NCBI GenBank assembly: GCA_032622095.1
Contig: CP136065.1
Coordinates: 97,405,343-97,469,342 of the forward strand
DNA: 64,000 bases
Direction of reading: 5' to 3'
From: Siphonodentalium dalli
Lineage: Eukaryota > Mollusca > Scaphopoda > Gadilida > Siphonodentaliidae
The position numbers and the translations under genes are program-made. The notes beneath the pieces were generated by a model. It searched no databases. It saw only the letters and a program-made list of their open reading frames with translations, and was not told where the DNA came from. Position 1 is the stretch's first letter. Each line of letters begins with the position of its first letter. This document shows, piece after piece, positions 10,011-21,169 of this stretch.

Positions 10011-11299
10011 AGCATAATATTTTCCAGAACGTTATATATATTTTGTTCAACGCAATTTGGTATCGAGAGTATATCGGTCGGTCGACTCATCGAATATTTG
10101 CTAGGCCGCCAAATATTCTAGGTGGTAAAAAATAACAGAATTCGAAAATAGATATCTGATAACTCTCGATAACGACTCGAATCAAATAGTTTTTACCCCC
10201 GAAGCCAAAGAAGTCGTAATATAGGAGCGTTGTTGCGGTTATGTATCTTTAACTATTGAGTTTGGGGTGGGGGGTTTAAACTCAGTATTCCACTTATTAG
10301 TCCTAGGAAACATTGCCTGTCAATTACACCTAATCGTTACAACCAGAATCGCTAAAGGATCCATAAAGTGGATTCGTACCTTCCTGACATACCTGTCTCA
10401 TCTCTTGAATTAAGAAACTATAACGCAAGGTTGGGGACCCATTGCAACAGTGCTGTACATGTATATATGATACGTGTACACGACTTTTTGCTTACAATGA
10501 CAGCCATCTTGGATTTAGATGTCACTTGATTGACATATACAATTGGAATATGCCTACAGATAGATTATATAGAAACCAATTACAGTATTTAAATGCATAT
10601 AAATTTTTCCAACCATAAAAAGTCTACAAAGGTGCGAGTTGATATTTCCCCAATACCTTTATAAGAACGTTTTACACAATCCGCCAAGTTGTGCAGCGAT
10701 GAATCAATGTATGGGTGCGGTACACGTCGATTGTCAAATATTGCAAGCATGAAATGATAGATACATATTATATCAAATGAACTAGGAAGAGTTGGGATTC
10801 TTTGTGGAGCTTATTGTGTCGCGCACATCGCTAATTTCGATCTTCTAGAACTCGTAGTTCCCGTTAGCTCTGGAAATATTGAATGTCATTGATTTGTTAC
10901 GAGCGTAATATGGATGTGTACGTAACATTCGGTATCAAAGGGAGATTGGTTGTTACTCGAAATTAGTTTCTATATTCTTAGCGGAACAATAATTCAAAAA
11001 CAACATGAAACCAAGTTTAGCCGCTGCTTTATGAAAACCATCGTAACCGAAGCATTTGTGAACAAGTAATGGCATCGATATATGAGTGGGAATACATATG
11101 CACAAAACTATTTTGCACTCAAATCCAGGCATTACAATCACTAAATAAGTAAACCCACTCAACAAAGTGCAATGGTGTTCCGGCATAGGACAATACACTA
11201 CATGTGTGCGGAAGTATTGTTAACTAATCGCCGATAGTAATCGGCACTTTACTCACTCAATTTGTTCACGGGTGGATACTTGTGTATATGAGTACATAT
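10011..11299. other. No gene or repeat recognised
   Basis: About 1.3 kb of AT-rich sequence. The longest frame is 81 codons on the minus strand (10953-11198), without recognisable features. I see no repeat homologous to other parts of the window. Confidence 0.5.
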
Positions 11300-11386
11300 G
11301 TTCTACAAGATGCATATTATGTTGTTTTTCCATCTACCGTGAAACAAAAGATGGAATAAACAATGAATGAATCAATCAATCATGTC
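11300..11386 (+). mobile_element. LINE-like 3' tail
   Basis: The short motif GATGGAATAAACAATGAATG followed by AATCAATCAATC resembles the 3' end of a non-LTR retrotransposon: a polyadenylation-like AATAAA, then a simple tetranucleotide tail. No coding remnant is visible upstream, so only the 3' end would be present. A similar tail (GATGGAGGTCAATAAACAAT then TCATTCATT) lies at 29895-29920. Confidence 0.4.
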
Positions 11387-11999
11387 TGCTTTTCTGGCTT
11401 GTTGTGGTAATCTGATTTTTTTTTTTTGGTATTTAGCATTGTGACTATTTCGCCATTAGCAGACCATTGTGATTCAAATATCGTGGCGCAAATGTGCTGT
11501 AGCTCGTAAAATGTTCAACATACTAGCGCTACAATCAAATTATTTAGAGCATTCCATCAAGAGAAATAGATCGTTGATTACCTTACATATTCTACCCCTG
11601 TATTGTGTGTTCATCTTGGAGCATTATTGACTTCAAGTCCGATTATTGATTATGGAATTCACGAATAGTCAAATTCTCCATATATGGAATGCTACTCCAG
11701 AACTTTGACCTGTAGCACTGTATCCACTGGACGGGGCTGGATGGTTCCAATATGGTAGCGACTCAGTGATCTCTCTTATAAGACATGGTCTTTACAAAAT
11801 GCCCGTTAAATGTCATGCTTGAGATTATTGTTTTACACATTTTAATACAGCGACTTGATCAAGGAATGCCAGTATAAGCCGATAACGTGTTAATTTTCTG
11901 GAGAACAGGTTGTACCACAACATAGCCCACATGCCTGGATTTATCCAGTTTGCATTAATTGCAATATACATCTATCGTGGGGCCAATCCCATTGTCCAA
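11387..11999. other. No gene or repeat recognised
   Basis: Unassigned AT-rich sequence with no frame over 60 codons of interest. Confidence 0.45.
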
Positions 12000-12375
12000 A
12001 TGACCGGAGATGTTTAATCAACAACCTGTTCTTCAAAACCAGCACATTATCTGCTTATAATAGAACTTATTTCAGGTAGATAATCTGCTTAGACTCGCCT
12101 AATTTGAGTCGATAATATGCTGAAATAAGAAAATTTTAGTCACATTATCGACTCATAATGATGCGATTCTAAGCAGATTGTTTGCGGACAATGACACAAA
12201 TGAGTCAACTCACACTTTTCATGTGTACGCTCTTTAACATGTATTTCAATGTGGCCCGCGCCATAAAACGAAATAACTGGTAAGAGTCCACTTTCTGCTT
12301 ATTTCAAAATAAAATAGTCACATCATGTGCCTATTTCATATCATAGGTCGATTATGTGCATATTTCCGCGAGGAT
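12000..12375 (+). repeat. Dispersed repeat family Q with internal hairpin, copy 1
   Basis: Homologous along its length to 33995-34365. It contains an internal inverted pair: AATCTGCTTAGACTCGCC and GAGTCGATAATATGC on the left against CATTATCGACTC and GATTCTAAGCAGATT on the right, spanning about 12077-12181. It continues into the family P core (TACGCTCTTTAACAT, GTGGCCCGCGCCATAAAACG). Both copies end near GCGAGGATATGTTG. This is probably a non-autonomous DNA element or part of one, with ends not resolved. Confidence 0.7.
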
Positions 12376-12619
12376 ATGTTGAAATCAAAGATAAGTGTGT
12401 TTTTTACAGACTAATAACGCAATAATATTCATTCATTGTAAAATAGCAATCGGATAGGCACACACGACGATTGAATATGACGTTTAATCTACTCTCTGCC
12501 TTCGTGTATTGCATATCTGATCACCTCAAGAAGTTAAATCCCCTGGTAACTTCTAGAATATCTACATATGCACTAGTTAGAATGCAAGGTAACTTTGAGA
12601 AGAAATTTCTTGTATGTGA

Positions 12620-13045
12620 TTAACATATCTAATAACAGCCTGTTCTCGCGGAAATAATCTAATATTGAACTTATTTCATAGGACTGAAGTAAGCTTATAT
12701 TCGCATTATTTGGATGTGAAATGAGCCCTATATGGACCTAAAAGTTCAACGAAATAGACGTTCCATATGGACTTATTTCAATTCAAATAAGTTCATATCG
12801 GCCTTATACGATCCACTTATTCTACTTTCCGCAGTATTTACCATACTACATCGACTTACCAGATGTACACGCTTAATAATGTGCTTTCACTGTGGCTGGC
12901 GCTATATAAAACGGAATAACTGGTATAAGTCCACTATGGGCTATAACAAATATGTCCACTATGGGCTACAACAAATATGTCCAATATGAACCTATGTGAA
13001 TATTAGGTCCAATATGAAACTATTCGCACGATGATATGCTGCTTA
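12620..13045 (+). repeat. Dispersed repeat family P, copy 3 (extended)
   Basis: It starts with ACAGCCTGTTCTCGCGGAAA, similar to the start of family Q copies, and includes the family P core at 12855-12960. It ends near CGCACGATGATATGCTG, a variant of the family Q end. A short internal duplication (CCACTATGGGCTA(C/T)AACAAATATGTCC) lies at 12930-12980. P and Q thus look like variants of one element with different middle sections. Confidence 0.6.
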
Positions 13046-14699
13046 TGATCAATACGGTTCTTCATCTCTGAATAATCACCAATTGAATTAGGAAGAGTCA
13101 GCTTTAAAAAAAACTCACAAAGCATTGTGTCCACACGAAGGTGATATGATCATGTGTGTATGCTAGTCATGTGAGCACGATAACTTCATGTGACAATATT
13201 AAGATTGTGGTCTACACAATATTGTATACTAACACGTCAGCCTGTTCTCGTGTCGTGAAAATAAGCACTTCACGTAGGGGGTAGTATAAAATATGCAGGA
13301 ATGTATTCCGTTTTCTGCACCTGGCATTTTCGAGCACCCACCACCTCCAAACCTGCAAAACAAAAATTTACTCCCAATTGTTTGACACACACCCCTCCCA
13401 AATTTCACTAATCTTGGTCTAAAACCAGACCAAACCCTACTGATATCACGTATTTGACTGGGAAATGATCTTTTTTAGTTCAAATGATAGTTTAACTTGT
13501 TTCAAACACTGTTTTAATTGAAAAAAATTAATTGTCAAGTATGAAGATTTTGTTCACATTCTGACTGATATGCTTTTATTTTGTCTACCACATGTATACA
13601 TGCATTGGAGTTTCCAGGTGAGCGTGCGATGAGAGTATGCTAGGTTTACCTGGGTGGTCAAATTCGACACTGCTAAATGAAACTCCTAATGCACCCACTT
13701 TTTTTGAAAAAACGGGCACGAGCCCCCTGGGCTTACTGATGGGTGTATATAGTAGTGGACAAATACAGTAACCCACAGAAGCTGATAGGTGCACACAAAA
13801 CACTAGTATAACTTACTGTAAATAGTATATGCATCCATTTTTCCAAAAACAAATTATAAATTTCCCAGCATATCCCCTGCATATCCAGTGAGATATCATT
13901 TCCCCCTGCAAGCTAATATTACATGAGACAAACATGTGTTTTGGCTGTTTTTGGTTCTAATACATTTGAAGCTGATAACGTCTCAGGACAGTGAACTCAG
14001 TCTTCACTTTCGGGTCACTATTGACATTTTGTAGATATATCCATGACATATCAGTACTGCTGCTAAGCTCCATACTTTTCAGAATTTCCAACTATTTTCC
14101 TGTTTAGTCGGTCAAACAGCCCATTATCTAGCATTATTCCAAACCAATTTTGTTAGTCTAGTGGAGCAACTGCTGTCATACTAAATGACAAGCAGTCACT
14201 TTGCCAGACTGGATAATTTAGGCGTTGTGAGAGTAACAGATGATCTCCGTCATCTGAGTTGATACACATGCAAATAATTCACTGATTAGTTTGATGCACT
14301 GATGACAGTTATTTTCTAGCCATTGATAGTCACATTAATGTTTGGGACATTTGCTCGATCTTGTTCCATGCACAATGATCTATGCTTAAATGTCCTAGTT
14401 ACATCAGGACAAGTCTATTTATTTCAATTTTACATTTCTCGAAGCTTCTTTCCATTGGGTGCCGGGAAGGAAGCTTTTCAACTCACCCTCCCATATGCAA
14501 CATGCCATAGCTTAATGTCATCTCCACAAAGGTCCCAGTAACATAATATGGTGTTTTAGACTGTTTTAGCAGTAATAATATGTTTTAAACTGTAACAAAT
14601 GTCAAATATAGGCACAAACGGTCTTTAGTAAAAAATGTATATGAGGTTGTAACAAATGCGTTTTTGCCTCTCGGATCACCCACTCATCCACCCCGGCAT
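13046..14699. other. No gene recognised
   Basis: About 1.65 kb without a supported gene. A second CAGCCTGTTCTCGTG motif near 13230 suggests a truncated family P/Q start. A small perfect palindrome TGGTCTAAAACCAGACCA-like motif (imperfect in the middle) lies near 13414. The remaining frames are short and unremarkable. Confidence 0.45.
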
Positions 14700-14865
14700 A
14701 CACGGGCTTATTTTATTGAACGAAATAAGCTAATTTTTTGCATTATTTAATTTCATATTATTCTCCAGATGGACCTAAAACGCGATTTTTAAAACAGTCC
14801 AATGTAGGTTTTCACTGCGGCCTGCATCTTTCAACAGAAAAGCGGGTTTCTGCTCACTGTGAGCT
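14700..14865 (+). repeat. Dispersed repeat family P, copy 4
   Basis: Contains ATGGACCTAAAACGCG, TTTCACTGCGGCCTGC and CTCACTGTGAGCTTCA, matching the order in the 8050-8290 copy. The last block merges directly into the following 18 bp minisatellite. Confidence 0.55.
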
Positions 14866-15295
14866 TCACAGTGTATATGAGCTTCACAGTGTATACGAGC
14901 TTCACATTGTATATGGGCTTCACAGTGTATATGAGCTTCACAGTGTATATGAGCTTGACATTGTATATGGGCTTCACAGACAGGGTATATGAGCTTCACA
15001 GTCTATGTGAGCATCACAGGGTATATGAGCTTCACAGTCTATGTGATCATCACAGTGTATATGAGCTTCACATTGCATATGGGCTTCACAGTGTATATGA
15101 GCTTCACAGTCTATGTGAGCTTCACATGGTATATGAGCTTCACAGTCTATGTGAGCATCACAGTGTATATGAGCTTCACATGGTATGTGAGCTTCACGGT
15201 GTATGTGAACTTCAGTGAATGCTAGCTTCAGGGTATGTGAGCTTCAAAGTCTATGTGGGCATCACAGTCTATGTGAGCTTCACAGTGTATTAACG
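14866..15295 (+). repeat. 18 bp minisatellite, about 23-24 copies
   Basis: The unit is close to GAGCTTCACAGTGTATAT, with variants TCTATGTGAGC, CATGGTATATG and others. Because 18 is a multiple of three, every frame stays open, producing artefactual repetitive peptides on both strands. The array grows out of the CACTATGAGCTTA portion of a family P copy, so it was seeded inside a dispersed repeat. Confidence 0.95.
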
Positions 15296-15576
15296 GAAGT
15301 GAACGTCAATTGTCCGATAAGCTGTGTTTATCAAGTTATTTTCGCCGGAATATGCCGATGTCACTTCGTGAGGTCAATTGAGTTGGCATACTTTGTATAA
15401 TATGTAAACAATAAATGTCTTTATTTCACATTAAATTACCGCTTTTAATTTACAAGTGATGTGGTTTTCATAACAAATATAATGTCTTCTATGGAATAAA
15501 CCCGTGTATTGTCGCAATTGTGATATTTGATAACTTTTATTTGTGGTGTTATGTGAGCTGGTCAATAACGCGTAAC

Positions 15577-15951
15577 TCATGTAATACAAATGGTAATGGG
15601 ACGGTCTCGGACGAAAAACAGCATTTCGCTATCCCAATATCTTAACTGGTTTTCGTACGAGCAGACTTGGACAGGACATTGTTGGACGTTAATTAGCTTC
15701 TCTGTCATGTTGTTACGGGAACAACTGTTACAGCTTGGCGAGACGTCGGCCAGGTGAAATTGGTCGTCACGAGGACGCTGTTGATTGTCGAATATAATCG
15801 GCTCCACATTAATGCCGCCGCGACATGTCGTTGTCGCGACGACAGATGGCACAATACCATTAGATATATGACTTTCCACAACTGCTACAATAGCAATGAG
15901 CATCAATAAAATAGCAATGGATTCAGTGTCTTGTCGATTCAATGGGGCCAT
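15577..15951 (-). CDS. Candidate small secreted or membrane-anchored protein, unidentified
   Basis: A 124-codon ORF. Residues about 11-27 are strongly hydrophobic (SIAILLMLIAIVAVVE) and could be a signal peptide or anchor. The rest is polar with six cysteines, five of them in two clusters (PSCNSCS; QQCPVQVCSY). It does not overlap any repeat I can detect. The upstream minus-strand region has a TATA-like TAATATATC about 33 bases before an initiator-like TCAGTT, with the ATG about 40 bases further on. An out-of-frame upstream ATG precedes it. I do not recognise the family. It could be a first exon or a chance frame, and codon use gives no strong support. Confidence 0.35.
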   Translation of the reverse strand: MAPLNRQDTESIAILLMLIAIVAVVESHISNGIVPSVVATTTCRGGINVEPIIFDNQQRPRDDQFHLADVSPSCNSCSRNNMTEKLINVQQCPVQVCSYENQLRYWDSEMLFFVRDRPITICIT

Positions 15952-15986
15952 ATGGTACCTTGGCGTACTTTTGTGGTTCCATGCTT

Positions 15987-16026
15987 AACTGACTTCCATC
16001 GCACGAGTCTTTGAACGGATATATTA
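15987..16026 (-). promoter_or_regulatory. Possible TATA + Inr core promoter for the 15.6-15.95 kb ORF
   Basis: On the minus strand, TAATATATC (16018-16026) is followed by TCAGTT (15987-15992), which matches the Inr consensus TCAKTY. The spacing from TATA start to the presumed +1 A (15990) is about 33 bases. In AT-rich DNA a TATA-like string is common, so the combination with spacing is suggestive only. Confidence 0.3.
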
Positions 16027-16030
16027 CCCT

Positions 16031-17010
16031 TATCGCGTAACGGGTCTTTTTATCGGAGCAATTCTTCCACTCAAACGGTGCTCACCCAATCATGGAGCCA
16101 CTATCAGCTTAACAATATCTCATTTCTTCAGTTGATGCTCATTATAAGTGTAATTGATTTCGGTAATCGACATCAGGATTCTTGAGTTATGTGAGGTAGA
16201 CATCATTGTTTTTGAGGTGTTGATGTATATGTTGTGTTAAACAATGATGATCTGGTCATGTTGGTGATTCACATGTACGTGTTCCAATGTTCGTGTTATA
16301 TCGCAGTTCTCCACCAACTAGGCTCTGCTTTATTGTTATGTTCTAACCGCTAAATATTGCTTTATACTATCCTGTTTTTACGATGTGTTAAATCCCCCAC
16401 CACAGCATAATTATGGTGTAGATATGCCAACCACTTCGACAACACGATAAAATATAGCCATCACAGTATTATACAGACAATTGTAACACGAAAACCGTAG
16501 TCAGAACTGGTGTCGCCATAAGATCATATTATTAGGCATATATAAAATATATTCGAACTGTAATGTAGTGATTGTGAAAAACATGTATATACATGTAGGT
16601 AACGCCTATGTAGTTCATTATATGTGATATTTTTTGTGTTTAAACTGTACACTTGGTGAGAAAGTATGTGAAAACATTTTTTTAATCGGACGTGCCAACT
16701 AAAGTGTATTTGTTCACAAATGGCGCGCATATATATGTGATAATTAATAAATATGAAGAGTAACACCTTTTAAGACCTATTTTATGTATTTAACATACGA
16801 GCTTTCGGGTTTCCCCTTCTTCATATATGCAAATGGAGTTACATCAATATACAGTTGAACAAAGTTTGGCATAACGTCAACGTCACAGCCCTTGGTGACA
16901 TCTCCTTGGTGATAACGTTATATGCTGTTTTTTTGCACCAAACAGTTAGTCTTACAATTTGAACAATAAGAACGCGCGTTTCCACACATGTGTAGGCCTA
17001 CGTGTATGTA
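16031..17010. other. No gene or repeat recognised
   Basis: AT-rich sequence with scattered short frames. The 80-codon minus-strand frame at 16524-16766 is low-complexity hydrophobic/aromatic and not convincing. Confidence 0.45.
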
Positions 17011-17030
17011 TCGTTATTATTACTGTTCAG

Positions 17031-17199
17031 ATGTGGTGCGCCACGAGGCCATGAACCCAGCGTCCCTGTTTATCCCGGAATTCAGACTGTCAAACATTTG
17101 GATAAATCTTTGTTTAGTAATTCGTCTCTGAGAAGTATTGGCCAGTCCACCTTGGAGAATCCATCCGAGAACCAAACTGAGAATGTGTTCTTAATCTAG
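17031..17199 (+). CDS. Candidate 3'-terminal exon, unidentified
   Basis: A pyrimidine-rich acceptor-like sequence ending in TACTGTTCAG (17021-17030) precedes an open frame. It encodes a polar, Ser/Asn-rich C-terminal tail: CGAPRGHEPSVPVYPGI, then HLDKSLFSNSS, then a final ENQTENVFLI before a TAG at 17197. The composition (few rare hydrophobic runs, higher GC than its surroundings) looks more protein-like than neighbouring frames. No upstream exon was identified within the window. The product is unknown. Confidence 0.3.
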
Positions 17200-17377
17200 C
17201 GCTTTCAACAATTGTTTGCATCTTCAGGCTTCACATTAGCGCGATTACATTTCGACCGCGTTTAACATCTTGTTCCGATGTATTTACTGGTGTTTCTCTC
17301 GATCTTTGTACGACCGGAGATGGATAACACAAGACATGTTCCTTATTTGAAGATTACTGTCAGTCCATTGTTACCTA

Positions 17378-17395
17378 TATATATATATATATATA
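17378..17395. repeat. (TA)n microsatellite
   Basis: A short run of alternating TA, about nine units. Confidence 0.85.
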
Positions 17396-17614
17396 CACGT
17401 TCTGAAATGTTCAACGCCAAACATGCAACGACCACTGCATTGATACATGAATAACCACACACCCATTGCCAAAGAAGTGAACGCCTTGACGATTGGCACG
17501 TTATTGTGTCGACGCACTGTCAGCTCGCGGCAAATACAATAAACTGTTGGTTTCTCGGTTCTCTTCTACGACATTTAAATTGTTTTCGACTAGCATGTAT
17601 CTTTTCTTTGTTAT

Positions 17615-17960
17615 TTGTTCTAATTTATATTGAAATAGATGTATGAACAGTGTATGAAATAGCATGCAGAATGGTAATCAGGCCAACAAGCTCTCTTCTC
17701 TTCTCTTCGTTACATGGTTCAAGTACGCAAATGCCGAGTACGTTCTAATCACACTTAGTCCATCCGAGTAGGCAAGTACTGTTTTAATTTCTATTGAAAT
17801 AGAGGTCTGAAAAAGGACGAAATTGCATGCAGGATAATAATGCGGCCAAAATTGCCGATCGTCGTTACATGATTCAAGTCCGCAAATACCGAGTACGTTT
17901 CTGATCACATTTAGTCCATCCAAGTATGCAATTTCCCAGTACGTTTTAATCACATTTAGT
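17615..17960 (+). repeat. ~160 bp tandem duplication
   Basis: Two units begin near 17620 and 17785. Each has TATTGAAATAGA, AATAGCATGCAG or AATTGCATGCAGGAT, AATNNGGCCAA, GTTACATG(G/A)TTCAAGT and CGAGTACGTT(C/T)TAATCACA. A third partial copy of the last block (CAGTACGTTTTAATCACATTTAGTC) ends at about 17961. The final block also begins the related copy at 31855. The 91-codon minus-strand frame here is a by-product. Confidence 0.75.
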
Positions 17961-17961
17961 C

Positions 17962-18625
17962 ATCACTTCCCACGAAAGGGCCCGATATACTTGCCAACGT
18001 ACACAATAAGAGGGCGTAATGATGATCTAAGAATGGTATCAGCTGAAGATATGGTCTCTCGTGGGGGCTAATTAAATTACACGTAGGGTCCCATGAGGGT
18101 TAATTGAAATATGGTCACACCCAAGGTTAATTAAACTATGAGGGTCACACGAGTGTAAATTAAAATACGGTCACATGAATGTTAAATGAAATGTGATCCC
18201 ATGAGGGTTAATTAAAAATTACAAATGAGGGGTTAATAAAAACGACCCCATGATGGTTAATTAAAATGGTACCATGATTGTTAATGAAAATAGGGTCCCA
18301 TAACTGATCAGGGTTAATTAGTAAATGGTCCCATGAGGGTTAATACAAATATTGACCCATGGGGTTAACTGATATATGGTCCAATGAATGTCAATTAAGA
18401 TATGGTAACATGGGAGTTAATTAAAGTTAAAATATGGTCGCACGACGAGGGTTAATTAAAATAGAAATATGGCGTTATCAGTCTTGATTAACTACGGCCT
18501 CATGGAGTTAAATAAAATATAGTCCCATGAGGGTCAATTAAAATATGGTCCAATGAGGACTAATTAAAATATGCCCACCCCCATGAGGATCAATTAAAAC
18601 ATTTGTCACAGGAAGGTTAATTTCT
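17962..18625 (+). repeat. Degenerate ~28-30 bp minisatellite (GGGTTAATTAAAATATGGTCCCATGA type), array A
   Basis: About 20 irregular units built on ATGAGGGTTAATTAAAATA and TGGTCCC or TGGTCAC. The array is preceded by a leader at 17962-18070 (CCACGAAAGGGCCCGATATA, CTGAAGATATGGTCTCTC) that is also found before array B at 31855-32000. It is not coding, and stops are frequent in all frames. Confidence 0.85.
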
Positions 18626-19410
18626 TAACATTGTTAAGTTCATATAGCATTCTGATATATGCTGCGTACACATACATAAAGCGATGTTTAAAATAAGGCC
18701 ACATTGTATGTTAAACAACCAATGTGAAGGGTTAGTGTTGGAACTTTTCTTAATAACATCCCTATTCATAGCTCAGATATATTCCGCATACAAAGAAATG
18801 AAAAAAAACAGTTTAGAGACAGACTGAATAAAGTTCACTAAACATCAATATGTACAAACAGCATGAAGGAGTAACGTGTGAATGGGTTAATAATTACAAT
18901 CCAAATTCATTTAGAATATAACATGCCGATATTTATCGCGTATAAATAAATGCAAAAGTTCACTTTCCGATGTTAAATAACATGTTAAATTTGTTATACC
19001 ATCCTCGAATCTCCATGCAATATAATAGTAGATAGCATTCCGATTTATGTCACGTGAAAATGAGAAAACAGGTTAGACAACAATAGAAACACACTGAGAG
19101 TTAACGCGGGAATGACAGTTCCAAATCGGCGCCCACTTCTCATCGTGGTTAACAAGCCATGGTTCAATAAAGCATGTCGACATGTATACACGCCGATCTA
19201 ACGGCAAATGCTTTAAGCGATACGTGAATATATATTGCGATCGACATGAAGCTTCCTCTAGTAGACCATAACAACAAGAAAACCATAATCAGAAATGGTA
19301 ACGCCCTCAAGATCATATTATTAGCCATAAATATAAATTATAATATAAAATATATTGGTTACATGAATGCAACACCTCAGAATTCCATTAAAACAACTAA
19401 TCCTTCAAAC
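18626..19410 (+). repeat. Composite repeat body A (paralogous to 32590-33290)
   Basis: Direct match to the segment following array B. Shared blocks include AGGCCACATTGTATGTTAAA, GTTAGTGTTGGAACTTTT, ATAGCTCAGATATATTCCGC, TAGAATATAACATGCCGATA and CAAGCCATGGTTCAATAAAG. After about 19250 copy A diverges from copy B and instead matches 51270-51400 (AAACCATA(A/G)TCAGAAATGG, CTCAAGATCATAT). The original element was therefore probably longer and the copies are deleted differently. Confidence 0.8.
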
Positions 19411-19689
19411 TGTTACAAAAAACTACGGCTTATTACTGCAGGTTTCTCATTCACCGCACCAGAAATCGTCTAAATGCAGATCAAAAATCGGAGGCATTGT
19501 GTTCCCGCCATAAAATCTTCAATAGTGCATGGCCCCGCCATTGCAATTGTTCATACCTAAACATCGAACGCAATTAACGCGGTCATAATAGTTACATACT
19601 GTAATTATAAGATAACCAGCGAATACACTCCCCACAAAAAGCCGAAATGTGTTATCATGCGAGATATCCCATCGCTATAGCTCAATTTG

Positions 19690-20290
19690 ACACGGCCAGA
19701 TTAGTCTTCCTACAATATCCTAAAACAATAAAGCTTCTCAAATCATCGGCATAGTCAATAGAACTTTCACGAACTTGGACATCGACACTTTCTAATCGCT
19801 CTACATAAGCATGGTCAGACCTATCATCGAATACTGTAACTCTGCATGGGGCCCACATCACAGATAGCAAAGCATTGTGTTAGAGAAATACAAAGAAAAG
19901 CAACGAAACTAGTTCGTCAAATAAAAACTCAATGCTACCGAGACCGAATGATATGACTCAATCTGATGTCTTTAAAATATCGAAGATTTAGAGGAGATAT
20001 AATCGATGTATATAAACTGTTGAATGGTCATTACAATATCAATGCCTGTGACCTATTAGAAAGACATTCATCAGGAAGAACAAGAGGACATAATAACAAG
20101 ATACAGATGCCCATTATTATGATTGTTAACAAGGCCATAGGAAAATATTTCTTCACGCAGGGTGGTAAATAGCTGGAACTCTCTGTCAGACTTCGCTGTT
20201 GATGCTCCAACACTCGATCAATTCAAAATATACATACACTCATTCTTCTATTATATAAAACTGGCAGGTTAGCCCGCCACTGGCGGGATT
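19690..20290 (+). pseudogene. Decayed non-LTR retrotransposon, reverse transcriptase C-terminal end
   Basis: Frames interrupted by stops and shifts still read VRPIIEYCNSAWGPH near 19810-19860, then KYRRFRGDIIDVYKLLNGHY at 19975-20035, GRTRGHNNKI near 20080, KYFFTQ near 20145 and, after a frameshift, RVVNSWNSL near 20165 with DAPTLDQF shortly after. This series is the conserved C-terminal end of CR1/Jockey-type LINE reverse transcriptases. A small palindrome CCCGCCACTGGCGGG at about 20274-20288 sits where the 3' UTR would begin. The element is inactive. Confidence 0.8.
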
Positions 20291-20486
20291 CGTCAGAAAC
20301 ATGACAATTTTTTATTTTTTTTATTATTTTTTTTAATTAATTGTTTAATTTAATTTTTTGTTTTTCAATGAGTTAATTGTGCCTTTTTAAGTTAGTGGCT
20401 TTTTTAATTAATTATTTAATTAATTTTTTTAATTTAAAAAAAAAAATTTCAATGAGTTAATTGTGCCTTTTTAATTTAATTTTTTA
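20291..20486. repeat. AT-rich low-complexity tract with an internal duplication
   Basis: Runs of T and TTAATTAA. The block CAATGAGTTAATTGTGCCTT occurs twice about 80 bases apart. It lies between the 3' end of a plus-strand LINE relic and the 3' end of a minus-strand LINE. Confidence 0.7.
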
Positions 20487-20940
20487 GTGTAAACAATATT
20501 TATTTGAACAAAAGAACAGAACATCACAATGACAATTATACATATTGAGGAGAAAAAAACATAGTTCAAATGAGGATTAGATAACAAGCCATGAGCCTAT
20601 GGCTTTTATAAAAATCTTTTCCTCCAAAAATGTTACCCCGAGTGTCAATACAGACAGCTACAGGGTAAAAAGGACGGGAATTTGGATATTGTTCTGTGTT
20701 TTCAAATAAATGTTGGGAAGTTAGTTAAGCGAGTGCAGGGATCAGAAAGATGGAGGAGTGATAGAAGGGAGGAGATTATGAAATAGACAAGAAAGATAAT
20801 AAAGTAGGTGGAAAAGAAGTGTGATAAATGCTGTATACAATAATCCCTCAGTCATAATCTAAATTTTACATTATGGCGTTAAATCATGGTGTGTTGTCCA
20901 ATATAGAAACGGAATTAGACCCCAAATACGTCTCGGCACC
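20487..20940 (-). mobile_element. LINE 3' UTR fragment, family L (minus strand), copy 1
   Basis: On the minus strand the fragment ends with CAAATAAATATTGTTTACAC. The same terminus, (A)AATAAA-AT-TGTTTAC, is seen at 22904-22920 (-), 49501-49520 (-) and 53614-53632 (+). The region is pyrimidine-rich on the minus strand (CTTCC, CTCCTCC), like the 53.1-53.5 kb copy. No coding remnant is included, so the copy is 5' truncated. Confidence 0.5.
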
Positions 20941-21169
20941 CAGGAGAGATGATGCATGAAAATAAGTATATATTAGGATAATTGTTATACTTGTAGTGCG
21001 TATCAATATAATCTAGATACAGTTAGTACATGTAAGTACAATCAGTAGTAAGTCCATTAATATGCCAAGGTCAGCACGGTTGAGCATGCACTCCGTGGGC
21101 AGACAGGCGGATATGCCCGAACACAATGTGCAGAAACGCGACTTACATATTTATACATACAAGTTATGC
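20941..21169. other. No gene or repeat recognised
   Basis: Short unassigned spacer. Confidence 0.4.

Noticed and set aside
14738-15225. Repetitive peptides such as MSFTVY and ELHSVY repeats on the plus strand and AHIHCE repeats on the minus strand
   Set aside because: These are frames forced open by an 18 bp (six-codon) minisatellite. They are open in several frames on both strands at once, as expected for a repeat and not for a gene.
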